Shown here: piece by piece, positions 37,737 through 50,100 of the stretch
Position numbering within the stretch: position 1 is the first letter of the stretch
How the letters are laid out: every line of letters begins with the position of its first letter
DNA from: Ziziphus jujuba
Lineage: Eukaryota > Streptophyta > Magnoliopsida > Rosales > Rhamnaceae
DNA: 64,000 nucleotides
Assembly (NCBI RefSeq): GCF_031755915.1
Contig: NC_083387.1
Coordinates: 25,546,501-25,610,500, forward strand
Direction: 5' to 3'
Made by a program: the position numbers and the translations under genes
The notes under the pieces: model-generated
Seen by the model: the letters and a program-made list of their open reading frames with translations, nothing else
What the model was told of the DNA's origin: nothing
Databases searched by the model: none

Positions 37737-38705
37737 CTATGAAAACATTTTAGTGCAGTATGATTGTTTAGTCCACAAATTTGACATCGTACCTGTCACC
37801 TGTCCTGAATTTCCTCTGTGAAAGCCTTCTCTGTTGATTTGTGGGTTCTGCCAGTTGTTATTAGAGCTTCCATATCCCTGAGTGCCTTTGTGTGGATGAG
37901 GATTGGAGTTCTCAGACCGTCCAGCGGGAGGAAATCCTCGTCCTCTTGAGTTGAATCGACCACCTCTATTATTTCTTCCTCGACCTCTTTGCCCCAAAAA
38001 GGCTTGGTTATGATCAATCTCTTTCTTTTCTTCCTCATTTTGTGCAGCAAATATTTGGTCATGGTTTTGTAAGGAGAGAACAAACTGATTAAGTGAGGGA
38101 TATGGTGGTTTAGAGAGCATTGCAATTCGAAAATTTTGATATTTGACACCCAATCCACGAGCAAATTGAAAGACTTTTTCAGTTTCTGAGATTGGTTTGT
38201 TGATGGCAGCAAGACTATCACAGATTCCTTTAAATTTCCGCACATATTCATCAGTAGAGAGAGAGCCTTTCTTCAAGGCAAAAAGAGAGTCTCTTAACAG
38301 TGCTTCCTTTTCAATGGTGTTAGGGAGCAATTGCTCCTCTAGACTTGTCCAGATTTGTTTTGCTGTGTCTTTTCCATTGATCATAGTAAGTGTCTCCAGA
38401 GTCATTGTACCAAGAAGCCACGTTACAAGTAATCCATCATTGTTTATCCATATCTCATATTGTGGATTTTCCTTGTTCATGCCATCTTTTTCCAAGATTT
38501 CTGCTGCTGGTTTCCCGTGTGTGAGATGATGGGCTATTCCAAGACTTCTAATCAAGGGCAAGACCTGTGATCTCCACAATAAAAAATTATTGGGGTTAAG
38601 TTTGATAGAAATAAGGCTAGCACATTGATGGAATGCTTGGATTGTAAGCTTTGGTTCATCATGGCAGCTCATTTCAGAAACAATGGAGGAAGGCTCTGAT
38701 ACCAT
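37737..38705 (-). CDS. Copia gag polyprotein N-terminal part (322 codons)
   Basis: This is the capsid-type gag of plant copia elements (UBN2-like). It begins SIKLNPNNFLLWRSQVLPLI, continues with IWTSLEEQL and YVRKFKGICDSLAAI, and ends with an Arg/Gly-rich nucleic-acid-binding tail (GQRGRGRNNRGGRFNSRGRG). It should run on through a zinc knuckle into protease, but a tandem 7-base repeat at 37791-37804 shifts the frame, and it stops at 37737 after about 19 unrelated residues. The first ATG spans the LTR/primer-site junction. A later ATG (MSCHDEPK) is an alternative start. Confidence 0.88.
   Translation of the reverse strand: MVSEPSSIVSEMSCHDEPKLTIQAFHQCASLISIKLNPNNFLLWRSQVLPLIRSLGIAHHLTHGKPAAEILEKDGMNKENPQYEIWINNDGLLVTWLLGTMTLETLTMINGKDTAKQIWTSLEEQLLPNTIEKEALLRDSLFALKKGSLSTDEYVRKFKGICDSLAAINKPISETEKVFQFARGLGVKYQNFRIAMLSKPPYPSLNQFVLSLQNHDQIFAAQNEEEKKEIDHNQAFLGQRGRGRNNRGGRFNSRGRGFPPAGRSENSNPHPHKGTQGYGSSNNNWQNPQINREGFHRGNSGQVTGTMSNLWTKQSYCTKMFS
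38692..38704 (-). other. Copia primer binding site
   Basis: TGGTATCAGAGCC directly follows the 5' LTR with no spacer; it is complementary to initiator Met-tRNA. Confidence 0.92.
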
Positions 38706-39017
38706 AATGATTTTGAAAAAGAAAGTAATGAAGAGAAAAGAAAGTAATGAAGTGAAGAAAATTCTTATTCACTCTTTCTTGACTTAACAAGATGTTCAAC
38801 CAAGTCTTTATACAAAAGGTCAATCTTTGTAAAAGGAAAGAAACAAAGCAACGGTATAAAATAATAAAGGGAGCTATAAACATGCAGTCCCATGAAAGGT
38901 GTTTCCAGAATATATATTGCCATATGTAACCTTAACAGCTAGCTAGAATGGTTGACTTCCTCTGTTTCCTTTTGGTTGCTGTCATGATTGACGGTTGATT
39001 GGATATGTGCTTCATTA
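38705..39017 (-). repeat. Copia 5' LTR
   Basis: 313 bp, TAATGA...TCATTA, two differences from its partner. It should hold the element's promoter. Confidence 0.95.
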
Positions 39018-39560
39018 ATAATCATGATTCCAAATGACACATTTGGTAATTTCCTTGCCAATTTTTTGTGTGTATATGTGTGTATATATATGTGCATGTG
39101 TGCTTGTTTTGTTTATACTCTATGGTATTACAATTATTTATGTTATGTGTATCACTATTAAAGTTGTATTAATACATCCAATTAGAACTTAAGGAAATAA
39201 TTTAAGGAACATATAAAAAAATAAGAAGAGAACATAACAACCGAGAATAATAAATTACCAATGCATCATTGAGAATCATGATACTTGCTGTTGGTTATTT
39301 TTCCACATGCTTTTTGAAAAAATTATCGGCTGATATATTATAATTTCAGATGGCATATATCGTAATTTTCTTACTAATTTATGTGAGTGTATATATATAT
39401 ATACTCACTTATTTATATTGTGTATGCCACTATTAAAAATGTATTAATAATTTTAAAAAAATAAACAAAAGGAAATATAAGGATTAAAAAATTTAAGAAT
39501 TAATAATCAAGGATAGTAGATTACCAACGTGACATTAATAATATTTTGCCAGTTTGTGCC
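39018..39560. repeat. AT-rich repeat unit, right flank of the copia insertion
   Basis: Shares the GGTATTACAATTATTTATGTT...AAAGTTGTATTAATA and ACCAATG...GGTAAT phrases with 27.1-28.3 kb. With 33880-34020 it appears to be one unit split by the copia insertion. Confidence 0.45.
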
Positions 39561-40768
39561 AAAATAAATTAACAATATTGTTTAGGTGCCAAAATACTAA
39601 AATACAATATGTTTTGAAGGTGCTTTTATTACATATGAAATTGCTTTTACATACAATTCTACAAGTTCCAGAATTTTATCTAGAAAATATGTTTGTTTGC
39701 TTTTTATATATAATTCTACACGTTCTATTTGTTTTTATTATAGAGGAATCGGAAGAGCCTTTGATAGTGAGGGGTTTAAATCAACAATGGGTTTTTAATT
39801 CGAAGGCCGTGGTGGTGGAGTTTAAGGTTGGATGTGGGGTTACCAAAATGAAGCTTGGAGGAGAAAATTTACAATGGCCTTCTAAAGGATCACATTGAAA
39901 GGAAGATGGATAATAAATTTCAAATATAGTTTTTATTTTTATTTTATTTATTTTATTTTTTGAATGAGGGCCACGTGGTTTCGGTTAGGGTTTAGAACGT
40001 GGGTCGTCTGGTATGGTGCTTGGGCATAGTCTCATCTGGTGGTCTAGTATGGTGAGTTTTGGTTAAGTAAGAAGGAATAAAAAAGGAGATGGTTCATACT
40101 AATTTTTCCTTTTACTAAAATTTTAGTTCAAACAGGGGCACCATAGGAACAAGCGGTATAAAGATTATCTTAGTGGTGGGGCATTTATCATGCGGGCTCT
40201 TTTTGGTGGACATAGGGCCAAATTTTCTTTTTTATTCTTTTTTGGTTAGTAATTTTCTTCCTTTTTTTATATGATAGTAAATATTGGTACAAATATGATT
40301 AAAACCAAAAAAGAAAATTTTAAAAAAGAATATTTGTATAAGTGTGATATTGTTTCAGAATATATATATATATAAAAATATCAAATATTAATAAAAAATT
40401 ATAAAATATGATACAAATTTGTTTTATTTCAATTCTTAAAAAATTGTAAAATATGATACAAATTTGTTTTATTTTAATTCTTTTAAAAAATATAAATTTT
40501 GAATAAATATCAAAAAAATTTTGAATATTTTAAACCGCGTATACATTACAATCTTTATTTTAGATTTTTAAATAAATATAAACTATAATTACGGAGTTTG
40601 ATGAAGTTGAAAAGAAAGAAGAGAATGATTGATAAATTATCCTTTTTCAACTCAAAGCTTAAAAAGAAGATATATTAAAGAGTATAATTTTTTTGCCGCA
40701 AATTATACTCAAAAGCCACGCGTTAAAGCCCCAAATTTTTTAGCCTCTTTGCAATCAGTTCAGGGTCC

Positions 40769-40799
<31 letters not shown>

Positions 40800-41878
40800 A
40801 TATATATGTGCCTTTATGATTTAGATCACGCCAGATTTTCTGTGAGTGCTGTTGAATCTTTATTGGTTGCTTTTTTTTACGGACTTTTGTACTTTGCTTC
40901 TTCTTGATAAAGATTGAATATTTTGTTTCAAAAAAATAAAACAAATAAAGGCACCCGATCAAAAGCCTCGATAGGATATTAGATTAAAACACCTCTTTTT
41001 TGTTTCCATCTGAGCACCATGACAAACACATGTTTCTTAAGAAATTTGGAGTGTGCGGGAAATTAGAAAAATATGTGGAGTATTTATGAAATTAAAGATG
41101 TAGTGTATTCAAATTTATTTTATTTTATTTAACTAAAGATAAATAGATATTATCTATTAGTATAGTAAGTAAAAATAAAATTTGATGCAGATGTATATAA
41201 AATATAATGTGGCTAATAAATTTTGTATATTGTGAATATGACTATCTAAAAAATATACATGTTATAATTTAAAAAAAAAAAAAGAAAATAAAGAAGTTTT
41301 TGGTAAATTAATTAAAGAAGGAAGTATTTTGCCCATTGTAAAAATAACATTTTTTTTTTTAAGCTCCACCTTTTTTACCCAGGAAGAAAAAGACATTTTT
41401 AACATTTTCCACCTTTCCCCAGCCGGGAGAAAAAAAAAAAAAAAAAAAAAACCTTTTTAACATTTTCAAAATGCAATTAGCCCTCTAGGGACTGTATAAA
41501 GTTTTTCTTGGGGGGCAAACGGTACATGCTAGGCCCGAGGGCCCAATAGGTAAGACACTTTGGGCCCACAAATTTCAATACTCTTCCCTCTCTATTCCCT
41601 AATCTCCAACAAATGGATGAGAAGTATCCTTTCATTTTCCTCGTCTAGCGGAGCTTTCAATTTTTTTAATTAGTAACTATTTATTCCAAAAAAAAAAAAA
41701 AAAAAAACTATTTATTAAATAATAATCTTATTAATTCATATTTTATTTATAGTCAGTTTCTTTTTTACCATTTCGATCTTTCCCAATTTGCATTTACAGG
41801 GAAAAAGGAAAAAAAAATTCAGACAAAAAAAAAAAAAAAAAAAAAAAGCTCTGCAATTTTCGTTCTTGTTCATCATCA
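39561..41878. other. Intergenic region and 14-3-3 promoter
   Basis: Contains a coding-looking frame ending at 39898 (EESEEPLIVRGLNQQWVFNS region, 39744-39898) with a possible acceptor before it but no recognised family. It also holds a relative of the 32.4 kb fold-back element near 40180-40222, an (AT)n run at about 40770-40807, and poly-A tracts at 41429-41450 and 41826-41847 in the 14-3-3 upstream region. Confidence 0.4.
41539..41568 (+). promoter_or_regulatory. Site II-like cluster upstream of the 14-3-3 gene
   Basis: GGGCCCA at 41539-41545 and the palindromic TGGGCCCA at 41561-41568 lie about 310-340 bp before the start codon. They fit the TGGGCY site II core on one or both strands. Confidence 0.5.
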
Positions 41879-44050
<2,172 letters not shown>

Positions 44051-44797
44051 AATTTGTTAGTTCCAGCATTGAAGAGTTCTCCTTCTCCTTTGTTTCTTAT
44101 TAGAGAAGGTGTTTGATTCTAATATCCAACAATATTATCAGTTTGTAAGAGTTTATGCCTCTCTATGCCTTGCATTTAGAGGCAGTCTGGTATGCATAAG
44201 CCTAGGGTCTTTTATTTTCCTTTTATCAGTTTATGCTTCTTCTCGCTTCGATTGATACCCAGAAACTTCAAATCTATGTTTTCAATTGTTCGCATGACAT
44301 ATGAAAGAAGTGATTTACAATATTTTCCCATAATTTTTAATAGGGATTTCTTCCTTGAATTGAAATGCTGAAATTTTTGCTATATATGAGTTTTTTCTCT
44401 TCAGTGATTAAATTTTTTTATTTAATTCTATCGATGCTTTGGCGCTCGGACATTTTTAAACATATTTGATAACAAAGTTATTTTAGTATATTGTGATCAA
44501 ATATTTTTGGTCATATCACTCTCAATGGTTCGAAATTATTTCAACTAACGCAAGTCAAACAAATATTCTTGTCGTGTAAACAGATATCTTAATAGTGAAA
44601 AAAAAAGAAAAAAAAAAAAAGAGCTATGTACTTTCTTCGTGTTTGAATTAGTCCACTTGCATGACGTTGTTTGGTCATAACATTTTCATTGCATGTAGCA
44701 CGTAAACTCAATACCTTACCATAATTTACATCAATGTGGTCGGGAAGAAGTTATATCATGGGCTTTTGCAATGGTGCTCCCCCGAACTTCCGTTAAT

Positions 44798-44865
<68 letters not shown>

Positions 44866-44996
44866 TTTTTTTTTTTCTGATAATATATATTTTTTCTGAT
44901 AATAAATGTAGTAGTAAAATCACCGAAAATTTCTACTTGAGATCCAGCCCCAGCATTATTTTGGGCTCTAGAAAGCCTTTCAATGCCCTCTTAGAA

Positions 44997-45028
<32 letters not shown>

Positions 45029-47176
45029 GGTTTCTTATTTATTTGCCCCAAAAAAAAAAAAAGAAATAACAAGTAAAGTTCTAAATAAATAAATGATTTC
45101 AACTGTTATATGACTTTAGTAGTTGCAAAAAATACAACTTATAAAAAAATAATCTGTATATAATAGGTGTGTGTATAAATAAAAATCAATTCAAAATTTA
45201 AAATTCTCATTTTCAGTATTAAAGATAATGTGAAAAAATAAAAATAAAATAAAATGGTTACAAGTGTGGGTTATATTGCAGGTTTACCTTATGGACGAAA
45301 TATATTTTACAAATTATTATATAGATGCATTATTTGATAACCACTACTAAGGTTCAAACTGGATGCCAAGTAAATTTGAGTTATGAGTAACATTATGTTC
45401 AGTAGTTAGTAAGAACTAAGAAGCAAATTAAATGTTGCCAAATGACCGTGAAGCTTAAAACTCCTTCCCGCAATTTTTTATTTCTCTAATGTTTTATTTA
45501 CACAATTGAGATAAATTAAATAAAAAAACATTTATCAGATTTTGAAAAAATCATTTATGCCCCTTGAAATAGTATAAATATAACCTTATACCTTTCTAAA
45601 GCTAAATTATTTTTAAATTCCTTTTTCTATTTTTTGTGCAATAGTTAATTTAAAAAAATCAATTTTTTCTTTTTAATTAAATTTTATTTAAACTATGTGC
45701 TAATATTTTTTTTAAAAATATATGATAATTTTAATTACATAAGTTTCTTTAAGTAAGTTATATATGTGACAAATGCCTTTTGTTAAATATATTTAAGAAA
45801 TTATAATATATTTAGTTAAATATATGTGATAATTATAATACATTTTAATACATATAGTTAAATTTATTCGATAAATTCTCACTTAGTTTAGAAAGTTTAT
45901 CTAATTAAAATCATCACGTAGTTTTTTTTTTAATGAAAAATATATATATATATATATATATATCACATAATTTAAATAAAATTAATTAAAAATGTGGATT
46001 AACAAAATTTTCAAATTAATTTTTGCAAAATTGTTAAAAAAAAATTAATTTTTTTGCAAAAGAGAGGGGGGACACAATGATGCATTTAAAAATAATTTAA
46101 TTTATCATCATGGAGTGTGGATGATTTTTTCAAAACCTGAGAAATATTTTTGTATTTGTTCCATACCTTAAGGGGTGTAAATAAAATATATTCTTTTTAA
46201 ATTGGAAAATTTAAATTTGAAATTATTGTTTAAGAACGTATTAGTTTTACCGTTAAACTATTTTTGATATGAAAGTTAGCATATTCAAAATCATGATCTT
46301 CATATGAAGAAACAATAATTTTACATGCCACTAGGCTGTCACCAAAGAGATATACTCCTTTCCATTGTTAGTAATCAGATGTATTGGCACCTACTAGGAA
46401 GCACTGTAGTATGCGTATAATTTGCTTATTTTGGTTTGAAAACTTTAAAATCCCGTCAACAGGTAAAGTGCATTCCTTTCTTACAATATTCAATATATTA
46501 CTGAAATATGTTGTAGTTGGAATCGGATAATAATGATTCAGCACTAGCCTGGCTCACTACATGTCTACCTAGCAAAAGTTGCTTGTGTTTAGACATTACA
46601 AAAGGGCGTTGCCATGTTAGTTTGTTTCTTCCTTGAGAATAATTCTATGTTTAAGAGCATGTAGATTTGTCAATTTTGACATAATATAGAAAACCAGTTT
46701 CTGCAACAGTAAACAAGCTCTATAAATGTAGAGGAAATGAAAGATGTAGTTTCAAATTTAACATTTTTTTAAATGAAATATAAGTACCAAAAAAAAAAAA
46801 AATCATAAGAATTTAGTATATATTGAAGTGATAACGAACGAACAAAATTTTTGGGCAGTGCCAAGCATGTTACAAGTTACGATCATAATTACAGGCTTAC
46901 AGCTTTTCCCTTGTATTTAGTTCTCTACAAAATTGTGGGATCAATATTCCTTTCCATATTGTTTTCTTATCCCCAAAAAAAAAAAAAAAAAAAACTTGTA
47001 TTCTAGGCTTGGTTCAAGCATGTCTTTTCTGCTGCAGGAATACCAGAAAATGGAAGATTCATTGACTGTGTGACACTCAATTTTTTTACAAACACATTAC
47101 TTTGAGAGTTGTGGGAAACCAAAATGTAAACTTCACCAGCTTTTCGAACAAGTCCAATTGAATATGCCATAAGAAC
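44051..47176. other. Intergenic region between convergent 14-3-3 and LMBR1-like genes
   Basis: AT-rich, with several dinucleotide repeats (44803-44865, 45004-45028, 45942-45962) and poly-A tracts. The open frame at 44736-45029 is made from these repeats. No gene seen. Confidence 0.55.
44803..44865. repeat. Compound (AT)n(GT)n(AT)n microsatellite
   Basis: An AT run of about 29 bp, then a GT run of about 16 bp, then AT again of about 18 bp. Likely length-variable between individuals. Confidence 0.9.
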
Positions 47177-50100
47177 CTATGACCTGAAGGGCCCCATCTT
47201 GATGTTTATGCCATAATCATAGAGGTCGACGTCTTCATCATCACCATAATCACCATGATCCATCGTTGGTTGTTTTAATCTCTGAAATATTTCATCAAGG
47301 GATTCAGAAGGTGAATCCAGTTTCGGTTCTTGAATGTGATGTAAAGGTAGGAATCTCTTGGAGCCAATGTTTGATTTTAGACCCTGAAAACTTGTCTTCA
47401 TCGACTCCCATTTTGAGGCTAATCCAGATGATGGTCCTGTCATGTTTAGGGAGTTTTCCTCATCAAGTGTTAAGGAAGGCACATTTTTGTTAGTCGTTTT
47501 CGTGTCGGCTTCTTGTCTTTTATAGCATTGATCTGTAATGGCTGCAGCATTCTTTATGCTGATGGCTTCAATATTTGCCTCATTTTGGACCTTCTCTTTT
47601 AGAGCTTTTAGTTGGTCTTTGTTTCCATCCTGCATTTCTTTTTCAGTAACAAGCTTTTTCTGATGGTATTTTCAAGAAGAAAAAAGTCATAAGAAAAATA
47701 AAAAAAATATAAAACACTATATATGCAAATAAAAATACTTGATGACATTTTGAGGTAATTTGTTATGCCTACCATAGTTTTGTCAAATTCAACCTCCATG
47801 TTTATGTTGTTGAAATTTCTTGCTAATGGAATAACATGTTCTACAATCCTATGCCCTTCCTGAAGTGAAGACCTTTCTGAGAGAAAATAGTAAGAATGAA
47901 GAATTCTTGTGGTTAAATAAAGGAAAATATCTTATTAACTGTAATTAAATTATTTTATTTTGCTCAGGAAATGTTTGTTTTCTTTTTCCTTAACCAAAGC
48001 CCTAATGATACCTATCAATTCTACTATGCATGGGAAATGATGATGATTAACATGTCTTAAATACACACCTTTCTTCAAGATAATTACTCCTGAAGGATCA
48101 AATCCATCTGTCTCTTCGGATTCACTTTGAAGTTTGAGCAATATCTTCCAATTTCCAAAATAACCGAACAGCCGGTCAAAAAAATTACTAGCTAATAACA
48201 ATGTATATATAACCATAATAAGTGGATAGATGTTATTGAATCCCTTCCCAAAGAAAGGAACAGCATCATCAATGTTTCCCATTCTCTGCAACACAAAGCC
48301 AAAGGAAAGCCAAAACCAGTAATACTTAGTTGTCCATGTTTTTCTGCTCAAAACTTTTCAAAAGAAATATTGATGGATATGTTTTTTGAACAAATTTATG
48401 CTGAAGTAGTTCTTCATAAACCTTAATATAGTAAGAATCTAAATATGAACTTCTATCTTTTAGCATAAATCTCTTGGTGTTATATTTGGAAAGCATAAAT
48501 GGCCAAAATGCAAAATGCAAATCAACTGGACAGACACGTCTGCATAAAAGTGAAGAAAACTTAATAGTTTTGAAACTGGAAAAAAGGAAATGTTGAATAT
48601 GCATAAAGCAATATCCAAAATCCTAGCAGAAAAAAAAATTTCCATGTAAGGGGTAATGTCTAACCAAAGGGAATTCTTTATTCTGGCACAACTAAAAGAA
48701 GAGATTATTATAATCTATAAATACACAGGTTCTATGTCAAAATGCTAATTATTTAACTCTCAAAAAATATTTTCTACATGAACTTTTCATAGAGTAGAAT
48801 TATTCTCCAACAAAAAAGCAAAGATTAAAGACTCTCTTCTTATATCATTTTATGATTTCTAGAAGGTTTTCCTCACCGGTTCTAATAGTAACATAAAGAA
48901 AACCATAAACATAACATTTTACTGAATGATGGATGCAAATGATGACAATTATATTGAAATATGCCTAAGCATGCATTTGCACACACTTGTGGAGCAAGAC
49001 CTGTTCAAATATCGTTTTTTCATCCGCATCAAGGCGAATGAGATTGAGAAAGTTGTATGAAATTGGAGGTGCATATCGCGCAACCATCCTGGTAGAAATG
49101 TTGAAGCAAAAATTGAATTATGATATTCTCTTTGGAAATAATGCATAAAGAAAAAGTTCCTTCAGTGAAACAATTCCAAAGCCAACATAGAAAAGGAAAA
49201 CTTACGAACATATCATAAGCAAGCTAACTGAGCTTGTCTGCCTTGGTGTCAATGAGTAGAACATCAACATTCCAACTTTAAACAAAGAATAATATGTACA
49301 CAAGCACATATACATCAGAGGAACAAAAGCAACTACCTGAAAAAACAACCAACAATCAATCCATATGATCACACAAGAGAAACATTTCAGAGAGGGTATA
49401 TTATATATTATGTCGTTTCTTCATCACCAAGAAAGATGGCTTAAGATCCAAGAAAATATGAATTTTCCTCTTCAATGAGGTGTACCTTGGACAACAGGGC
49501 CAAAGAACAGGAATATAATATTTGCTAATTGCTAGTGGTGTCCTCAATGTGGAAAAAACAGAGGAGTTGAAAAGAAAAAAAGGATAGAACAAAAACCAGT
49601 TGTTGTTAAGTTGATAAATAGGATACTCCTTAACCCCTCAGGAACTTTTACCAAACCTTTAGATAATCCTAGACAGTTATCAAATCCACTTTACTTCTTG
49701 TACTCCAGTTATTCAGATATTAAAATTTCATTCAGATTCTGTGCTATTCTTTGCATAAGGTTGGTTAACTTTATCTTAATCTAACAAAAGACCAATTGTT
49801 TAGCTGTTTCAAAGGAAATATTACCTGCACAAGGACCTCTTGCTTTCTTACATCATTAATAAGAATAGAAAAAAGAGACAAATCGACTCCACTTGGAAAT
49901 ATAGTAGCTTCAGCAACAAGGATTGCAGCTGACATGCAACCCAAAAGAATGGCCAAAAGCTTCTCAATTTGCTTTTTTAGCATACAACGCCAAAGCAACT
50001 CTGTAAATGGAGTTTTAATTATTGAAAAGGATTAATAAATTATGAATGATACTCATATAAATGAAAATCAAGAAAAGTAAATAAAACAGTTAGCCTTATT

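Larger units (their letters stand above)
34255..37797 (-). pseudogene. Copia pol: protease, integrase, reverse transcriptase, RNase H (frameshifted)
   Basis: Two open blocks cover pol. Block one runs from about 37797 to 37196: zinc knuckle CQICGLNNHTALKC (CX2CX4HX4C), protease motif ADPGATTHM, and the integrase HHCC start WHQRLGHPH. Block two runs to the stop at 34255-34257: CTSCQLGK, integrase core [19 protein letters not shown] and [13 protein letters not shown], then RT ([29 protein letters not shown]) and RNase H ([31 protein letters not shown]). The blocks are out of frame by one base at a run of nine A, where eight would keep the frame. The last 24 or so codons read through the polypurine tract into the 3' LTR. 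The products would cut, integrate and copy the element. Confidence 0.92.
34021..39017 (-). mobile_element. Ty1/copia LTR retrotransposon, nearly complete, 4,997 bp
   Basis: The order in the minus orientation is: 5' LTR 38705-39017, primer binding site, gag, protease, integrase, reverse transcriptase, RNase H, polypurine tract, 3' LTR 34021-34333. Integrase ahead of RT defines copia. Both LTRs are 313 bp with TAATGA...TCATTA ends and differ at two positions. A 6-bp target duplication (ATAATC on the plus strand, 34015-34020 and 39018-39023) flanks it; 5 bp is usual for copia. Two frameshifts (37791-37804 and 37201 area) break the polyprotein, so this copy is probably non-autonomous although young. 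It is inserted into the AT-rich repeat family also seen at 27-28 kb. Confidence 0.95.

Noticed and set aside
44736..45029. 97-codon frame on the plus strand
   Set aside because: It is built from AT/GT microsatellites (Ile-Tyr and Val-Cys runs) and has no coding character.
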